A DNA stretch of 64,000 nt from Segatella copri (GCF_026015295.1 NZ_JAPDUW010000001.1:3383501-3447500); one strand, 5' to 3'; shown: positions 52,164-61,006, numbered from the stretch's first letter. Translations and numbers: made by a program. Notes: generated from the sequence alone by a model not told the origin.

Positions 52164-53306
52164 TTATACTTCCTTCAATACGGTTTCCAATCTTTCGATG
52201 AAGTCATCTACATTTTCCTTGGTCAATACCAATGGAGGGAGGATACGGAGGATGTTGGTGCCGGCGCAACCGGTGAAGCAGTGCTGCTCGTGGATGAGCT
52301 TGCTGCGAACTTCCTTGTGAGGAATATCGAGTACGGCGCCTACCATCAAACCACGGCCACGAACTTTTGTGATGTGGCTGTTGCGCTTCTGCAACTCCTT
52401 CAGCTGGGCAATGAGATATTCACCAACCTCATGCGCATTCTGTACCAGATTCTCCTTCTCGAAAACATCGAGAACGGCGAGAGCGGCAGTACATGCCAGA
52501 TGGTTGCCACCGAAAGTAGTACCCAGCTGACCATATACAGGAGTAAACTCTGGAGAAATCAATACGCCACCCATAGGGAAACCATTACCTATACCCTTGG
52601 CTACGGTGATGAGATCAGGCTTGATGCCCAACCACTGGTGAGCGAAGAACTTACCGCTTCTACCATAACCGCACTGGATTTCATCGCAAATCAGGAAAGT
52701 GCCGTATTTCTTGCAGGCTGCCTGCAATCCCTGAGCAAACTCAGGAGTTACCATGTTGCAACCACCTACGCCCTGGATTGCCTCAATGATACAAGCACAT
52801 ACATCGCCCTTGGCGAGTTCCTTCTCCCAAGCCTCCAAATCGTTGATAGGAAGATAGGTTACGTGACCATTGTCATTGATAGGAGCGATGATCTTAGGAT
52901 TATTTGTTACCTCTACGGCAAGGGATGTTCTGCCGTGGAAAGCCTTCTCTATAGAAAGCACGCGGGTTCTTCCGTTGGTGAATGAAGCCAGCTTCAAGGC
53001 ATTCTCGTTTGCCTCGGCACCAGAGTTGATGAGGAAGAACTGATAATCTTCATAACCGCTTATCTTGCCCAGACGCTCAGCGAGTTTCACCTGCAACTTG
53101 TTGATGACAGAGTTGGAATAGAAACCCAGGTTGTTCAACTGGTTGGTGAGCATCTCCACATAGTGAGGATGGCAATGACCGATGCTGATAACGGCATGAC
53201 CGCCATAGAGGTCTAGGTATTCCTGCCCCTTGTCGTCCCATACCTTGCAGCCCTGTCCTTTTACAATATTAATATCGAAAAGAGGATATACGTCGTAAAG
53301 TTTCAT
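52164..53306 (-). CDS. argD: Acetyl/succinylornithine aminotransferase
   Basis: 380 residues from the ATG at 53306 (MKLYDVYPLFDINIVKGQGCKVWDDKGQEYLDLYGGHAV). PLP-fold class III motifs: FFINSGAEANENALKLA, FLICDEIQCGYGRSGKFFAHQ and TVAKGIGNGFPMGG with the PLP lysine. It transfers an amino group to N-acyl-glutamate semialdehyde. Because the carbamoyltransferase here is the succinylornithine type, the physiological substrate is probably the N-succinyl compound. It is the last gene of the arg operon. Confidence 0.93.
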   Translation of the reverse strand: MKLYDVYPLFDINIVKGQGCKVWDDKGQEYLDLYGGHAVISIGHCHPHYVEMLTNQLNNLGFYSNSVINKLQVKLAERLGKISGYEDYQFFLINSGAEANENALKLASFTNGRTRVLSIEKAFHGRTSLAVEVTNNPKIIAPINDNGHVTYLPINDLEAWEKELAKGDVCACIIEAIQGVGGCNMVTPEFAQGLQAACKKYGTFLICDEIQCGYGRSGKFFAHQWLGIKPDLITVAKGIGNGFPMGGVLISPEFTPVYGQLGTTFGGNHLACTAALAVLDVFEKENLVQNAHEVGEYLIAQLKELQKRNSHITKVRGRGLMVGAVLDIPHKEVRSKLIHEQHCFTGCAGTNILRILPPLVLTKENVDDFIERLETVLKEV

Positions 53307-53414
53307 GTTAAATCTATGTTTTAAGAAAGACAACTCATAGAGTTATCTTATTACAAACTATTTTTATGATAGAAGAACGAATGATTTTTCATCCGTTCTT
53401 CCGTATTCTTTTAT

Positions 53415-54416
53415 CTAAAATGCTGATGGCTTGAGCTTTAAACCTGCAGTCTGGTCGAGACCAAACATGATGTTCATGTTCTGGACAGCCTGACCTACGG
53501 CACCCTTCAAGAGATTGTCGATGCAGGAAGTGATGAGGAGCTTATCGCCATACTTATCCACATGAACCAGGCACTTGTTGGTATTCACCACCTGCTTCAG
53601 GTCGATAGCCTTATCCACATAGTGGGTGAACTTGGCATCCTTGTAGAACTCCTTGTAACCGGCTACGATTTCCTCGATTGGCTTGTCGGTCTTCACTACT
53701 TCTGTAGCGAAGATGCCACGGGCGAAGTCGCCACGGTAAGGGATGAAGTCGATGGCAGCATCGAGATACCCCTGTGTCTGCTTCAGACTCTCACGAATCT
53801 CTGGCACGTGCTGATGGTTGAATGCCTTGTAGATGCTCATGTTGTTGTTGCGCCATGAGAAATGGGTAGTGGCTCCTGGCTTCTGACCAGCGCCGGTGCT
53901 ACCGGTAATGGCATTGACAGAAACATCGCTGTTGATGAGGCCCATCTTAGCAGCAGGCAACAAACCAAGTTGAATGCAAGTTGCAAAACAACCTGGGTTT
54001 GCCACGTGCTGAGCTACGGCTATTTTTGATTCATTTATTTCTGGAAGACCATATACAAAATCGTGAGCGGCTGGGGTTGGCTGCTGGGTAGCAACCACAG
54101 TCTCAGGGGCAAGACGGAAGTCTTGTGCCAAATCGATAATCTTCACGTTCTCCGGAACATTGTGCTCCTTCAGGAACGCCTCGCTCTTGCCGTGACCGAA
54201 GCAGAAGAAAATGACATCCACCTGGTCGAAAGGCATCTCGGCGGTAAACTTCAAATCAGTCTCGCCATACAATCCCTCGTGAACCTCAGCCACCAGGTTA
54301 CCGGCATTACTCTCGCTGTTGGCGAATACAATCTCTGCCTCAGGATGGTTGATAAGGAGGCGAATCAACTCACCTCCTGTATAACCTGCTGCTCCTAAAA
54401 TACCTACTTTTACCAT
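53415..54416 (-). CDS. argC: N-acyl-gamma-glutamyl-phosphate reductase
   Basis: 333 residues from the ATG at 54416 (MVKVGILGAAGYTGGELIRLLI), one base away from the argG stop, so tightly coupled. The NAD-binding GAAGYTG, the catalytic cysteine in HVANPGCFATCIQLGLLPA and GSTGAGQKPG are typical. It reduces N-acyl-glutamyl phosphate to the semialdehyde, probably with a succinyl group. Confidence 0.95.
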   Translation of the reverse strand: MVKVGILGAAGYTGGELIRLLINHPEAEIVFANSESNAGNLVAEVHEGLYGETDLKFTAEMPFDQVDVIFFCFGHGKSEAFLKEHNVPENVKIIDLAQDFRLAPETVVATQQPTPAAHDFVYGLPEINESKIAVAQHVANPGCFATCIQLGLLPAAKMGLINSDVSVNAITGSTGAGQKPGATTHFSWRNNNMSIYKAFNHQHVPEIRESLKQTQGYLDAAIDFIPYRGDFARGIFATEVVKTDKPIEEIVAGYKEFYKDAKFTHYVDKAIDLKQVVNTNKCLVHVDKYGDKLLITSCIDNLLKGAVGQAVQNMNIMFGLDQTAGLKLKPSAF

Positions 54417-54417
54417 A

Positions 54418-55620
54418 TTATCTTTCCTCGTTAGGGTGCATACCATAATAAACACGGAGTGGGGTAGAGCTTACCTTGATGAAGCCCTTCGCATCCTCTG
54501 CGGTCCAACCGTGCTGCATCTCACCATACTCACCGAGCTTAGACTTGGTCAAATCGTCTGGTGAATCGACACCAACAGTCTGGAAGCTAAATGGACGGAG
54601 TTTCAGGATAGCTGTACCGTTTACGTTGCGCTGAGAAGAAGTCAGCATTGCCTCGATATCCGGCATTACAGGCTCCAGGTACTGGCTCTCGTGGAGGAAC
54701 ATTCCGTACCAGTTGCCTACCTGGTCCTTCCAATACTGCTGCCACTTGCTCAATGTGCTCTTCTCCAACAGACGGTGAGCCTCGATGATGAGCTTAGGAG
54801 CTGCAGCCTCGAAACCTACACGACCCTTGATACCGATGATGGTGTCACCCACGTTGCAGTCGCGACCGATAGCGTAAGATGCACCAATCTCCTCAATCTT
54901 CTGGATGGCCGCAATCTTATCATCAAACTTTTCGCCGTTGACAGCCACGATCTCACCCTTCTCGAAGGTAATCTTCAGTTCGGCCTCTTCTTCCTTGGCA
55001 GTAACGTGCTTCAGGTAAGCCTCCTCTGGGAGACCTTGGGTTGGGTCGAGAATCTCACCGCCGCAGATACTGGTTCCCCAGATACCTACGTTATATGAAT
55101 ACTTCAACTTGGTGAAGTCTGCATAGAAACCGTGCTCGTTCAGGTAGTCAACCTCCTCCTTACGAGAAAGCGCCTTGTCACGTGTCAAGGTGATAATCTC
55201 TACACCAGGAGCCATCACCAGGAAGGTCATGTCGAAACGAATCTGGTCGTTGCCGGCACCTGTACTTCCGTGAGCGATAGCATCTGCACCAATCTCCTTG
55301 GCGTAACGTGCGATGGCGATAGCCTGGAAGATACGCTCAGAAGATACTGAAATAGGGTAGCAGTTGTTGCGGAGCACATTACCGAAAATCATGTATTTCA
55401 ATGATTTCTCGTAATACTCGTGGGTAACGTCGAGAGTGACGTATGCCTTGGCACCCAACTTATATGCGTTCTCCTCGTTGGTCTTCAACTGCTCGGCAGA
55501 GAAACCACCTGTGTTAGCGCATGCTGCATAAACATCCCAGCCATCCTGGGTCAACTTCATTACTGTGTATGATGTATCGAGACCGCCGCTAAAAGCGACT
55601 ACAACTTTTTTATTTGCCAT
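54418..55620 (-). CDS. argG: Argininosuccinate synthase
   Basis: 400 residues. The ATP pyrophosphatase motif VVVAFSGGLDTSYTV opens the protein, and AHGSTGAGNDQIRFDMTF follows. It joins citrulline and aspartate. Its order in the operon is second enzyme after the GNAT gene. Confidence 0.96.
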   Translation of the reverse strand: MANKKVVVAFSGGLDTSYTVMKLTQDGWDVYAACANTGGFSAEQLKTNEENAYKLGAKAYVTLDVTHEYYEKSLKYMIFGNVLRNNCYPISVSSERIFQAIAIARYAKEIGADAIAHGSTGAGNDQIRFDMTFLVMAPGVEIITLTRDKALSRKEEVDYLNEHGFYADFTKLKYSYNVGIWGTSICGGEILDPTQGLPEEAYLKHVTAKEEEAELKITFEKGEIVAVNGEKFDDKIAAIQKIEEIGASYAIGRDCNVGDTIIGIKGRVGFEAAAPKLIIEAHRLLEKSTLSKWQQYWKDQVGNWYGMFLHESQYLEPVMPDIEAMLTSSQRNVNGTAILKLRPFSFQTVGVDSPDDLTKSKLGEYGEMQHGWTAEDAKGFIKVSSTPLRVYYGMHPNEER

Positions 55621-55696
55621 TTTATTTTATGTTTAATATGTGGTGAATAATGTTTAGATGGCATTCTTGCCAACACCTTAAATTATATGTAAGGAT

Positions 55697-56308
55697 TTAA
55701 ATTTCTGCAGATGGACCGTCAATCTTGCGGATTCTCTCAATCACTTCCTGAGGAAGCTTGATAGGCAGATGTTCTTCTGGGTCGAAGAGCATGGCGGTGC
55801 AGATGCAGTATTTGCGGTTGGTACGATGGAGAACATCTACGTTGATGCAACCCTCGCAACCACGCCAGAATGACTCATCATCGGTCAGGTCGGCGAAAGT
55901 AACAGGAAGATAACCCAGCTGGGTGTTCATCTTCATGACAGCCGAACCGGATGTCAAAGAGAAAATCTTGGCATGAGGCCATCGCTGTCGGGCAAGCGTA
56001 AAGGTAAGGTTCTTGATGCGTTTAGCCAGTCCCATACCACGGAAGTCTGGGTGAACGATCAAACCTGATGTGGTAACATAGTGCTTGTTGCCCCATGTTT
56101 CGATGTAGCTGAAACCTGCGAACTTTTCGCCCTGGAGAGCGATGACCGCCTTGGCTTCGCGCATTTTGGTGGCAACATACTCTGGTGAACGCTTGGCGAT
56201 ACCAGAACCACGCTTCTTTGCAGCTTCTGCAATTGTAGTCAGAATGGTGTCGATGTACTTGATGTGACTTTCGTCAGCCACCATTACTTTAACTTCTGCT
56301 TCTTCCAT
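55697..56308 (-). CDS. GNAT acyltransferase in the arginine operon (candidate first-step N-acylglutamate synthase)
   Basis: 203 residues with the GNAT acyl-CoA site GLIVHPDFRGMGLAKRIKNLTFTLA (about 85-110). A cysteine-containing C-terminal segment (GCEGCINVDVLHRTNRKYCICTAML) is unusual for GNATs and might bind a metal. It lies between argR and argG. No argA or argJ is visible in the window. Since the pathway needs an enzyme to acylate glutamate, this gene is the positional candidate, probably with succinyl-CoA. That role is inferred from the operon, not from motifs. Confidence 0.72.
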   Translation of the reverse strand: MEEAEVKVMVADESHIKYIDTILTTIAEAAKKRGSGIAKRSPEYVATKMREAKAVIALQGEKFAGFSYIETWGNKHYVTTSGLIVHPDFRGMGLAKRIKNLTFTLARQRWPHAKIFSLTSGSAVMKMNTQLGYLPVTFADLTDDESFWRGCEGCINVDVLHRTNRKYCICTAMLFDPEEHLPIKLPQEVIERIRKIDGPSAEI

Positions 56309-56354
56309 TTTTTCTCTTCTATCTTAAAATGTTTTTGTTTTAATATTCTTTCTT

Positions 56355-56369
56355 TATATATAATAAGGT
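56355..56369 (+). repeat. Interspersed 15-mer TATATATAATAAGGT, copy 4
   Basis: Exact copy between argR and the GNAT gene. A partly inverted match (ACCTTATATATA, from 56394) follows, overlapping the argR stop and allowing a hairpin. Confidence 0.8.
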
Positions 56370-56397
56370 GTATGCTTTGCATAAAAATGCAACTACC

Positions 56398-56886
56398 TTA
56401 TATATATTTATGGTGAACGTCTGGAATTACCTCTGCTAGTGCATTGATGATTTCCTCTTCTGTGGTACCTTTCTTTTTAACCAGGAAGATAGTGTCGTCA
56501 CCGGCGATGGTTCCAAGAATTTGAGAAATATCACTATTGTCTATGTTATAGGCAATGCTGCTTGCATATCCAGGACGTGTTTTGATCACGACCATGTTCC
56601 CGGAGAAGTTGATTGATTGGAATCCGGTATTCACCATCATCTTGCTCACTGGAATATGGTTTGATACTCTCTTATATAATGTATCGTTGGGCAGGACATA
56701 CGCATATTTTCCACTCGAAGATGCTGCCTTTGCTACCTTGAGCAGTTTTAAGTCACGGCTCAATGTTGCTTGCGTAATCTTAAAGCCTTCTTTGTGAAGA
56801 GCCTCCAAAAGTTGGTCTTGCGAACTTAACTCCTGACTTGATATAAGCATCTTCAAAGTTTCCAATCTGCTGTTCTTTGCCTTCAT
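56398..56886 (-). CDS. argR: Arginine repressor
   Basis: 162 residues from the ATG at 56886 (MKAKNSRLETLKMLISSQELSSQDQLLEAL); the frame upstream continues through the promoter and is not used. The winged-helix domain (ITQATLSRDLKLLKVAKA) binds DNA, and the C-terminal hexamer domain (GTIAGDDTIFLVKKKGTTEEEI) binds arginine. It leads the arg operon, so autoregulation is expected. Three ATGCAT-centred sites lie upstream. Confidence 0.95.
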   Translation of the reverse strand: MKAKNSRLETLKMLISSQELSSQDQLLEALHKEGFKITQATLSRDLKLLKVAKAASSSGKYAYVLPNDTLYKRVSNHIPVSKMMVNTGFQSINFSGNMVVIKTRPGYASSIAYNIDNSDISQILGTIAGDDTIFLVKKKGTTEEEIINALAEVIPDVHHKYI

Positions 56887-56915
56887 ATGCTGTATTTTTA
56901 TTCGTTTAACGGCTG

Positions 56916-56923
56916 CAAAATTA
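56916..56923 (-). promoter_or_regulatory. Promoter -7 box (TAATTTTG) for the arg operon
   Basis: Minus-strand TAnnTTTG match 30 bases upstream of the argR start. Confidence 0.65.
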
Positions 56924-56962
56924 CAATATATTTTGCAAATAACCAAATAAAATGAAAGAAAA

Positions 56963-57021
56963 ATGCATAAAATAACATTATTTTGTCTTTCGTTATGCAT
57001 AAACGTGGAATAAATATGCAT
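56963..57021. promoter_or_regulatory. Candidate ArgR operator cluster
   Basis: Three ATGCAT palindromes (56963, 56995, 57016), two of them inside ATGCATAAA, in the divergent argR / inositol-phosphate synthase spacer. ArgR sites in other bacteria are short A/T-rich palindromes centred on TGCA or TGAAT-like halves, so this is plausible but unproven. Confidence 0.45.
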
Positions 57022-57156
57022 GTATTACCTTCTTTTATACAAATATTCTACACTTGGCTTTTGATGCAGAATAGCCTTTTTATCCATTTTAAGCTAATTA
57101 TTGTAAATTATTGAAAAAAAGTCTACGGAAACCGCATCGGTTCAATTAGTTTTTGT

Positions 57157-57164
57157 TATCTTTG
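57157..57164 (+). promoter_or_regulatory. Promoter -7 box (TATCTTTG) for the inositol-phosphate synthase
   Basis: Perfect TAnnTTTG match 54 bases upstream of the start. Confidence 0.7.
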
Positions 57165-57217
57165 CAGACACAATTCTTAGATTATAATCAACTTAATATA
57201 AAATAAACCTTTAGAAG

Positions 57218-58546
57218 ATGGAAAAAATTAATGTTAAACCAGCAGAAGGTAAGCTGGGAATCTTGGTTGTTGGTTGTGGCGCAGTAGCTACTACCTTCAT
57301 GACCGGTGTTTTCATGACTCGTAAGGGACTTGCAAAGCCAGTAGGTTCAATGACTCAGTACGATAAGATTCGTGTCGGCAAGGGTGCAGACAAGAAATAT
57401 TTGCACTACAAGGACATCGTTCCACTTGCTGACCTTAATGATATCGTATTCGGTACTTGGGATGTTTATCCGCAGAATGCTTATCAGGCAGCTATGTATG
57501 CTGAGGTATTGAAGGAGAAAGATATCAATCCTGTACGCGAGGAGTTGGAGAAGGTAGTACCAATGAAGGCTGCTTTCGACAAGAACTATGCAAAGCGTCT
57601 TGATGGCGATAATGTGAAAGATTGCAAGACTCGCTGGGAGATGGTAGAGGCTCTTCGTCAGGATATCCGCGACTTCAAGGAGAAGAACGGTTGTGCCCGT
57701 ATCGTTGTTATCTGGGCAGCATCTACCGAAATCTATGTTCCTGTAGATATGGAGATTCATGGTACATTGGCAGCACTTGAGGCTGCAATGAAGGCTGACG
57801 ACCGCCAGCATGTAGCTCCATCCATGTGCTACGCTTATGCTGCTTTGACAGAGGGTGCTCCTTTCATCATGGGTGCTCCTAATACAACTGTTGATATTCC
57901 TGCTATGTGGGAACTCGCAGAGAAGACCAAGATGCCTATCGCCGGTAAGGACTTCAAGACAGGCCAGACTCTTGTCAAGAGTGGCTTCGCTCCTATCATC
58001 GGTACCCGTTGTCTCGGCTTGAATGGCTGGTTCTCTACCAATATTCTCGGCAACCGTGATGGTCTCGTTCTCGATGAACCTGCTAATTTCCATACCAAGG
58101 AGGTAAGTAAACTCTCTACTCTTGAGACAATCCTGAAACCTGAAGCTCAGCCAGATCTCTATGGTCATGGTAACGATGAAGATACCCAGTACTATCATAA
58201 GGTACGTATCAACTATTATCCACCTCGCAACGATAACAAGGAGGGTTGGGATAATATCGATATCTTCGGCTGGATGGGTTACCCAATGCAGATTAAGATT
58301 AACTTCCTCTGCCGTGACTCAATCCTTGCTGCTCCATTGCTACTCGACCTTACATTGTTGAGCGATCTTGCTGCTCGTGCAGGCCGTTTCGGAATCCAGC
58401 GTTTCTTGAGTTTCTTCCTTAAGGCACCTATGCACGATTATACTAAGGGTGAAGAGCCTGTAAACCATCTCTACCAGCAGTATACGATGCTGAAGAATGC
58501 TATCCGTGAGATGGGAGGTTACGAGGCCGATGAGGAAATCGACTAA
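57218..58546 (+). CDS. ino1: Myo-inositol-1-phosphate synthase
   Basis: 442 residues, NAD-dependent Rossmann enzyme (VVGCGAVATTFM) converting glucose-6-phosphate to inositol-1-phosphate. Family blocks include IVVIWAASTEIYVPVD, GAPNTTVDIPAMWELAEKTKMPIAGKDFKTGQTLVKSGFAP, and the C-terminal DSILAAPLLLDL. In Bacteroides this enzyme feeds phospho-inositol lipids and sphingolipids. Here no phosphatidylinositol synthase or kinase gene is adjacent, unlike the known Bacteroides cluster. It has its own promoter and terminator. Confidence 0.93.
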   Translation: MEKINVKPAEGKLGILVVGCGAVATTFMTGVFMTRKGLAKPVGSMTQYDKIRVGKGADKKYLHYKDIVPLADLNDIVFGTWDVYPQNAYQAAMYAEVLKEKDINPVREELEKVVPMKAAFDKNYAKRLDGDNVKDCKTRWEMVEALRQDIRDFKEKNGCARIVVIWAASTEIYVPVDMEIHGTLAALEAAMKADDRQHVAPSMCYAYAALTEGAPFIMGAPNTTVDIPAMWELAEKTKMPIAGKDFKTGQTLVKSGFAPIIGTRCLGLNGWFSTNILGNRDGLVLDEPANFHTKEVSKLSTLETILKPEAQPDLYGHGNDEDTQYYHKVRINYYPPRNDNKEGWDNIDIFGWMGYPMQIKINFLCRDSILAAPLLLDLTLLSDLAARAGRFGIQRFLSFFLKAPMHDYTKGEEPVNHLYQQYTMLKNAIREMGGYEADEEID

Positions 58547-58570
58547 TCAGGTTATTTCATTTAATACTAC

Positions 58571-58585
58571 ACCTTATTATATATA
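58571..58585 (-). repeat. Interspersed 15-mer TATATATAATAAGGT, copy 5 (reverse)
   Basis: ACCTTATTATATATA on the plus strand, the only exact copy in this orientation, just after the ino1 stop. Confidence 0.8.
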
Positions 58586-58605
58586 AGGCATTAAATTTAT
58601 ATCAT

Positions 58606-58653
58606 GGCACACCTTTGGAATGTTAGAATATCTCTCCATAGGTGTGCCTTTTT
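58606..58653 (+). terminator. Terminator after the inositol-phosphate synthase
   Basis: GGCACACCT (58606-58614) pairs with AGGTGTGCC (58640-58648) and a T5 tract follows. It lies close before the next gene. Confidence 0.85.
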
Positions 58654-58676
58654 GTTTATTTATATAGAAAGTAGAC

Positions 58677-59696
58677 ATGGATTCGGTAACGAGTTTTATT
58701 TATGGTATGAGCATGATGTTCTTCTCCATGATGGCATTCCTGTTTTGGAGAAAAGGAAAGGAGATGCTCTTTCGGATGATTATGTGGCTCATGATTGTGG
58801 TCGACCTGCAGTTGGTAAAGGACCTGGTTTTCTTTCTGATTTATGGTTTTGACAACGAGCATGCGTGGTATCTTACGTCTTCGTTGGATATGATGATTAT
58901 TCCGTTCTACAGCTTTGTGTTGATGGAACTGGTGAAGCCGGGCTGGTTCGGATGGGTGAAAGCTTTGATGCTGGAATTGCCTTTCCTCTTGTTGCCGGTG
59001 TTCTATATTTTTACCCATAATATCATCTGGTTTTATGTGCTTTCTGCCTGGGGAGCCATTTATGGATTCTCTACCTTTATATTGCTTTTCTTTATGATTC
59101 GGAGGTATCACCGCCAGCTGAAAGAGCGCTTTTCTTATCAGGAAAATATTAATCTGAATTGGCTTCTTGCCATTCTCAATACCTTCTTCCTGATTCTGTT
59201 TTTATGGACGCTGAGCTGTTTCGTTATTAATGTGGATTACGACAATATCTATATGGTAAGCTCTCTGATACTCTGGATGCTGATAGATTATTTTGTTTAT
59301 AGGCATGAGTCAGTGATAGAAGAGTTGAGCGATATTGAAATTGTACCGTTAGAGCAGAACGAAGTAGATGTTTCAGGGATGGCTGCTGAGGTGCAGCGGT
59401 TGTTCGAGGAAGATAAAATCTATCTCAATCCGAAACTGAAATTGTCTGATGTGGCGCTGGCTGTAGGTACGAACCGTACTTATCTGAGTCGCTATTTTAA
59501 CCGACAGAATGGGCAGACGTTTTATGATTATGTGAATTCTTATCGTATACAGTATGCTGAGAACTTGTTGAAGTCAACGAACTTTCCTTTACCGGAAATC
59601 GCCATCAAATCGGGATTTAATTCTATTTCTACGTTCAGAAGAGTATTTTTTGCCTCTTTTGGTTGCTCTCCTAATAAATATAGAGTAAATGCATAA
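58677..59696 (+). CDS. Membrane-bound AraC-family regulator (7TM-type N terminus)
   Basis: 339 residues. The first about 205 residues contain six to seven hydrophobic helices (MMFFSMMAFLFW, LFRMIMWLMIVVDLQLV, IWFYVLSAWGAIYGFSTFILLFFM and others). The C-terminal 100 residues are an AraC HTH (LSDVALAVGTNRTYLSRYFNRQNGQTFYDYVNSYRIQYAENLL ... AIKSGFNSISTFRRVF). It is a one-component sensor that would read a membrane or periplasmic signal and bind DNA directly. It lies 24 bases beyond the ino1 terminator, but its target is unknown. Confidence 0.88.
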   Translation: MDSVTSFIYGMSMMFFSMMAFLFWRKGKEMLFRMIMWLMIVVDLQLVKDLVFFLIYGFDNEHAWYLTSSLDMMIIPFYSFVLMELVKPGWFGWVKALMLELPFLLLPVFYIFTHNIIWFYVLSAWGAIYGFSTFILLFFMIRRYHRQLKERFSYQENINLNWLLAILNTFFLILFLWTLSCFVINVDYDNIYMVSSLILWMLIDYFVYRHESVIEELSDIEIVPLEQNEVDVSGMAAEVQRLFEEDKIYLNPKLKLSDVALAVGTNRTYLSRYFNRQNGQTFYDYVNSYRIQYAENLLKSTNFPLPEIAIKSGFNSISTFRRVFFASFGCSPNKYRVNA

Positions 59697-59888
59697 GTTG
59701 TTGGTGTTTAGGTGGTTTGTAAAAATCAGTGGTACACTGAAAAATGTCAAAAGACACTTTTTGTCCATTTGAAACTTATTTTTGCTATTTTGAAACCATA
59801 GTTCTCAATTTTTTTTCTATCTTTGCACCATAGAACTTTTTGAAGAGAATATAACTCTAGCATTTACTTTTTCTAGGAATTAAAAAAT

Positions 59889-59925
59889 AAAGGTTGGCCA
59901 ACCCGTTGAGGGCAAGCCAACCTTT
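59889..59925 (-). terminator. Terminator after the Bax-inhibitor gene
   Basis: AAAGGTTGGC (59889-59898) pairs with GCCAACCTTT (59916-59925); the A-rich left flank provides the U-tract on the minus strand. Confidence 0.85.
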
Positions 59926-59980
59926 CTCGTTATGTATGTTATTCTTTGTTTTTTTACTTTATTCCCGGTTCCCGTTTTCA

Positions 59981-60739
59981 TTATTCCTTGTTACTGCCTC
60001 CGAAGATGCGGAGCAAGTAGAGGAAGAGATTGATAAAGTCGAGATACAGAGTCAAGGCTCCGATGAGTGCCAGTTTCTGTGCGCCCTCGCTCATGTCGTA
60101 TTGTGTCTGGAGCATCTGCTTGATCTTCTGACTGTCCCAAGCGGTCAAGCCAACGAAGATGGCTACGCCGGCGTAACTCAAAATGTAATCAAACCCAGAA
60201 CTCTTCAAGAACATGTTTACTATGGTAGCGATAATCAGACCAATCAGCGCCATGAAGAGTATTTTTCCTAAAGAGGTCAAATCCTTCCTGGTAGTGTAAC
60301 CATAGAAAGCCATCGCTCCGAATGTGCCGGCTGTAATAAAAAATACCTTGGCAATACTTGTCATCGTATAAACTACGAATACGGATGAAAGCATGGCACC
60401 ATTCAAAACCGAGTAGACGATGAAGAGTAGGGTGGCCGTAGTCAGGGAGAGTCTCTGTAGGGCACCGGTAATGATGAATACCAGGGCGAGCTCTGCGATA
60501 ATCAGACCAAAGAGCAAGCCGCGGCTTGTCATCAAGGTCATCAGCAGGGTAGGACTACTAGCTACACCATAGGCAGTAACGCCCGTAATCAGGAGAGCTA
60601 AGGTCATCCATGTATACACTTTGCGCATCAAAGCAGAGAAAACCCCGCTTATACCTCGCTCTTTCTCATTAACAGCAAAGCCATTGCTCTGCTGGTTGTT
60701 CTGACTATTTATCAGATTGTACATTTCCTTTTCTGTCAT
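59981..60739 (-). CDS. Bax inhibitor-1 / YccA-family membrane protein
   Basis: 252 residues with about seven transmembrane helices after a 30-residue soluble N terminus. Typical segments are VYTWMTLALLITGVTAYGVA, GIYSLSV-like loops and the C-terminal ALTLYLDFINLFLYLLRIFG, which holds the conserved acidic residue of the TMBIM fold. Relatives act as pH-sensitive calcium leaks or modulators of FtsH. It is a single gene with a promoter about 50 bases upstream. Confidence 0.92.
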   Translation of the reverse strand: MTEKEMYNLINSQNNQQSNGFAVNEKERGISGVFSALMRKVYTWMTLALLITGVTAYGVASSPTLLMTLMTSRGLLFGLIIAELALVFIITGALQRLSLTTATLLFIVYSVLNGAMLSSVFVVYTMTSIAKVFFITAGTFGAMAFYGYTTRKDLTSLGKILFMALIGLIIATIVNMFLKSSGFDYILSYAGVAIFVGLTAWDSQKIKQMLQTQYDMSEGAQKLALIGALTLYLDFINLFLYLLRIFGGSNKE

Positions 60740-60789
60740 AATTCTATTTTCTTTTGTTATTTATGGTCTATTGAATAATATAATAAGCG

Positions 60790-60797
60790 CAAAGATA
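60790..60797 (-). promoter_or_regulatory. Promoter -7 box (TATCTTTG) for the Bax-inhibitor gene
   Basis: Minus-strand TAnnTTTG match 51 bases upstream of the start. Confidence 0.65.
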
Positions 60798-60856
60798 ATG
60801 CCATTTATTGAAACGAACGATAATCTCTGCGCTTTATTAACATTTATTCCGTAATT

Positions 60857-61006
60857 TTACGTCATTCTCAGACCCTTTATCAGGATATGATAGTTGCCGC
60901 TAGGAATGATGGTGATGTCTGACTTCATGTCAGTCTCCTTGCGGTTGAAACTGATCTGCCATTGCCATCTTAATCTCTTATCTTCTCTTTCTTCTACCAC
61001 TCTCAT
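60857..61006 (-). CDS. Small 49-residue protein, unknown
   Basis: MRVVEEREDKRLRWQWQISF, then NRKETDMKSDITIIPSGNYH and ILIKGLRMT. No family recognised. The support is context: a perfect minus-strand promoter box (61031-61038) sits 25 bases before the ATG, and the ORF ends cleanly before the Bax-inhibitor promoter. The composition is that of a folded small protein, not of a random shadow. A remnant of a longer gene is the main alternative. Confidence 0.5.
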   Translation of the reverse strand: MRVVEEREDKRLRWQWQISFNRKETDMKSDITIIPSGNYHILIKGLRMT

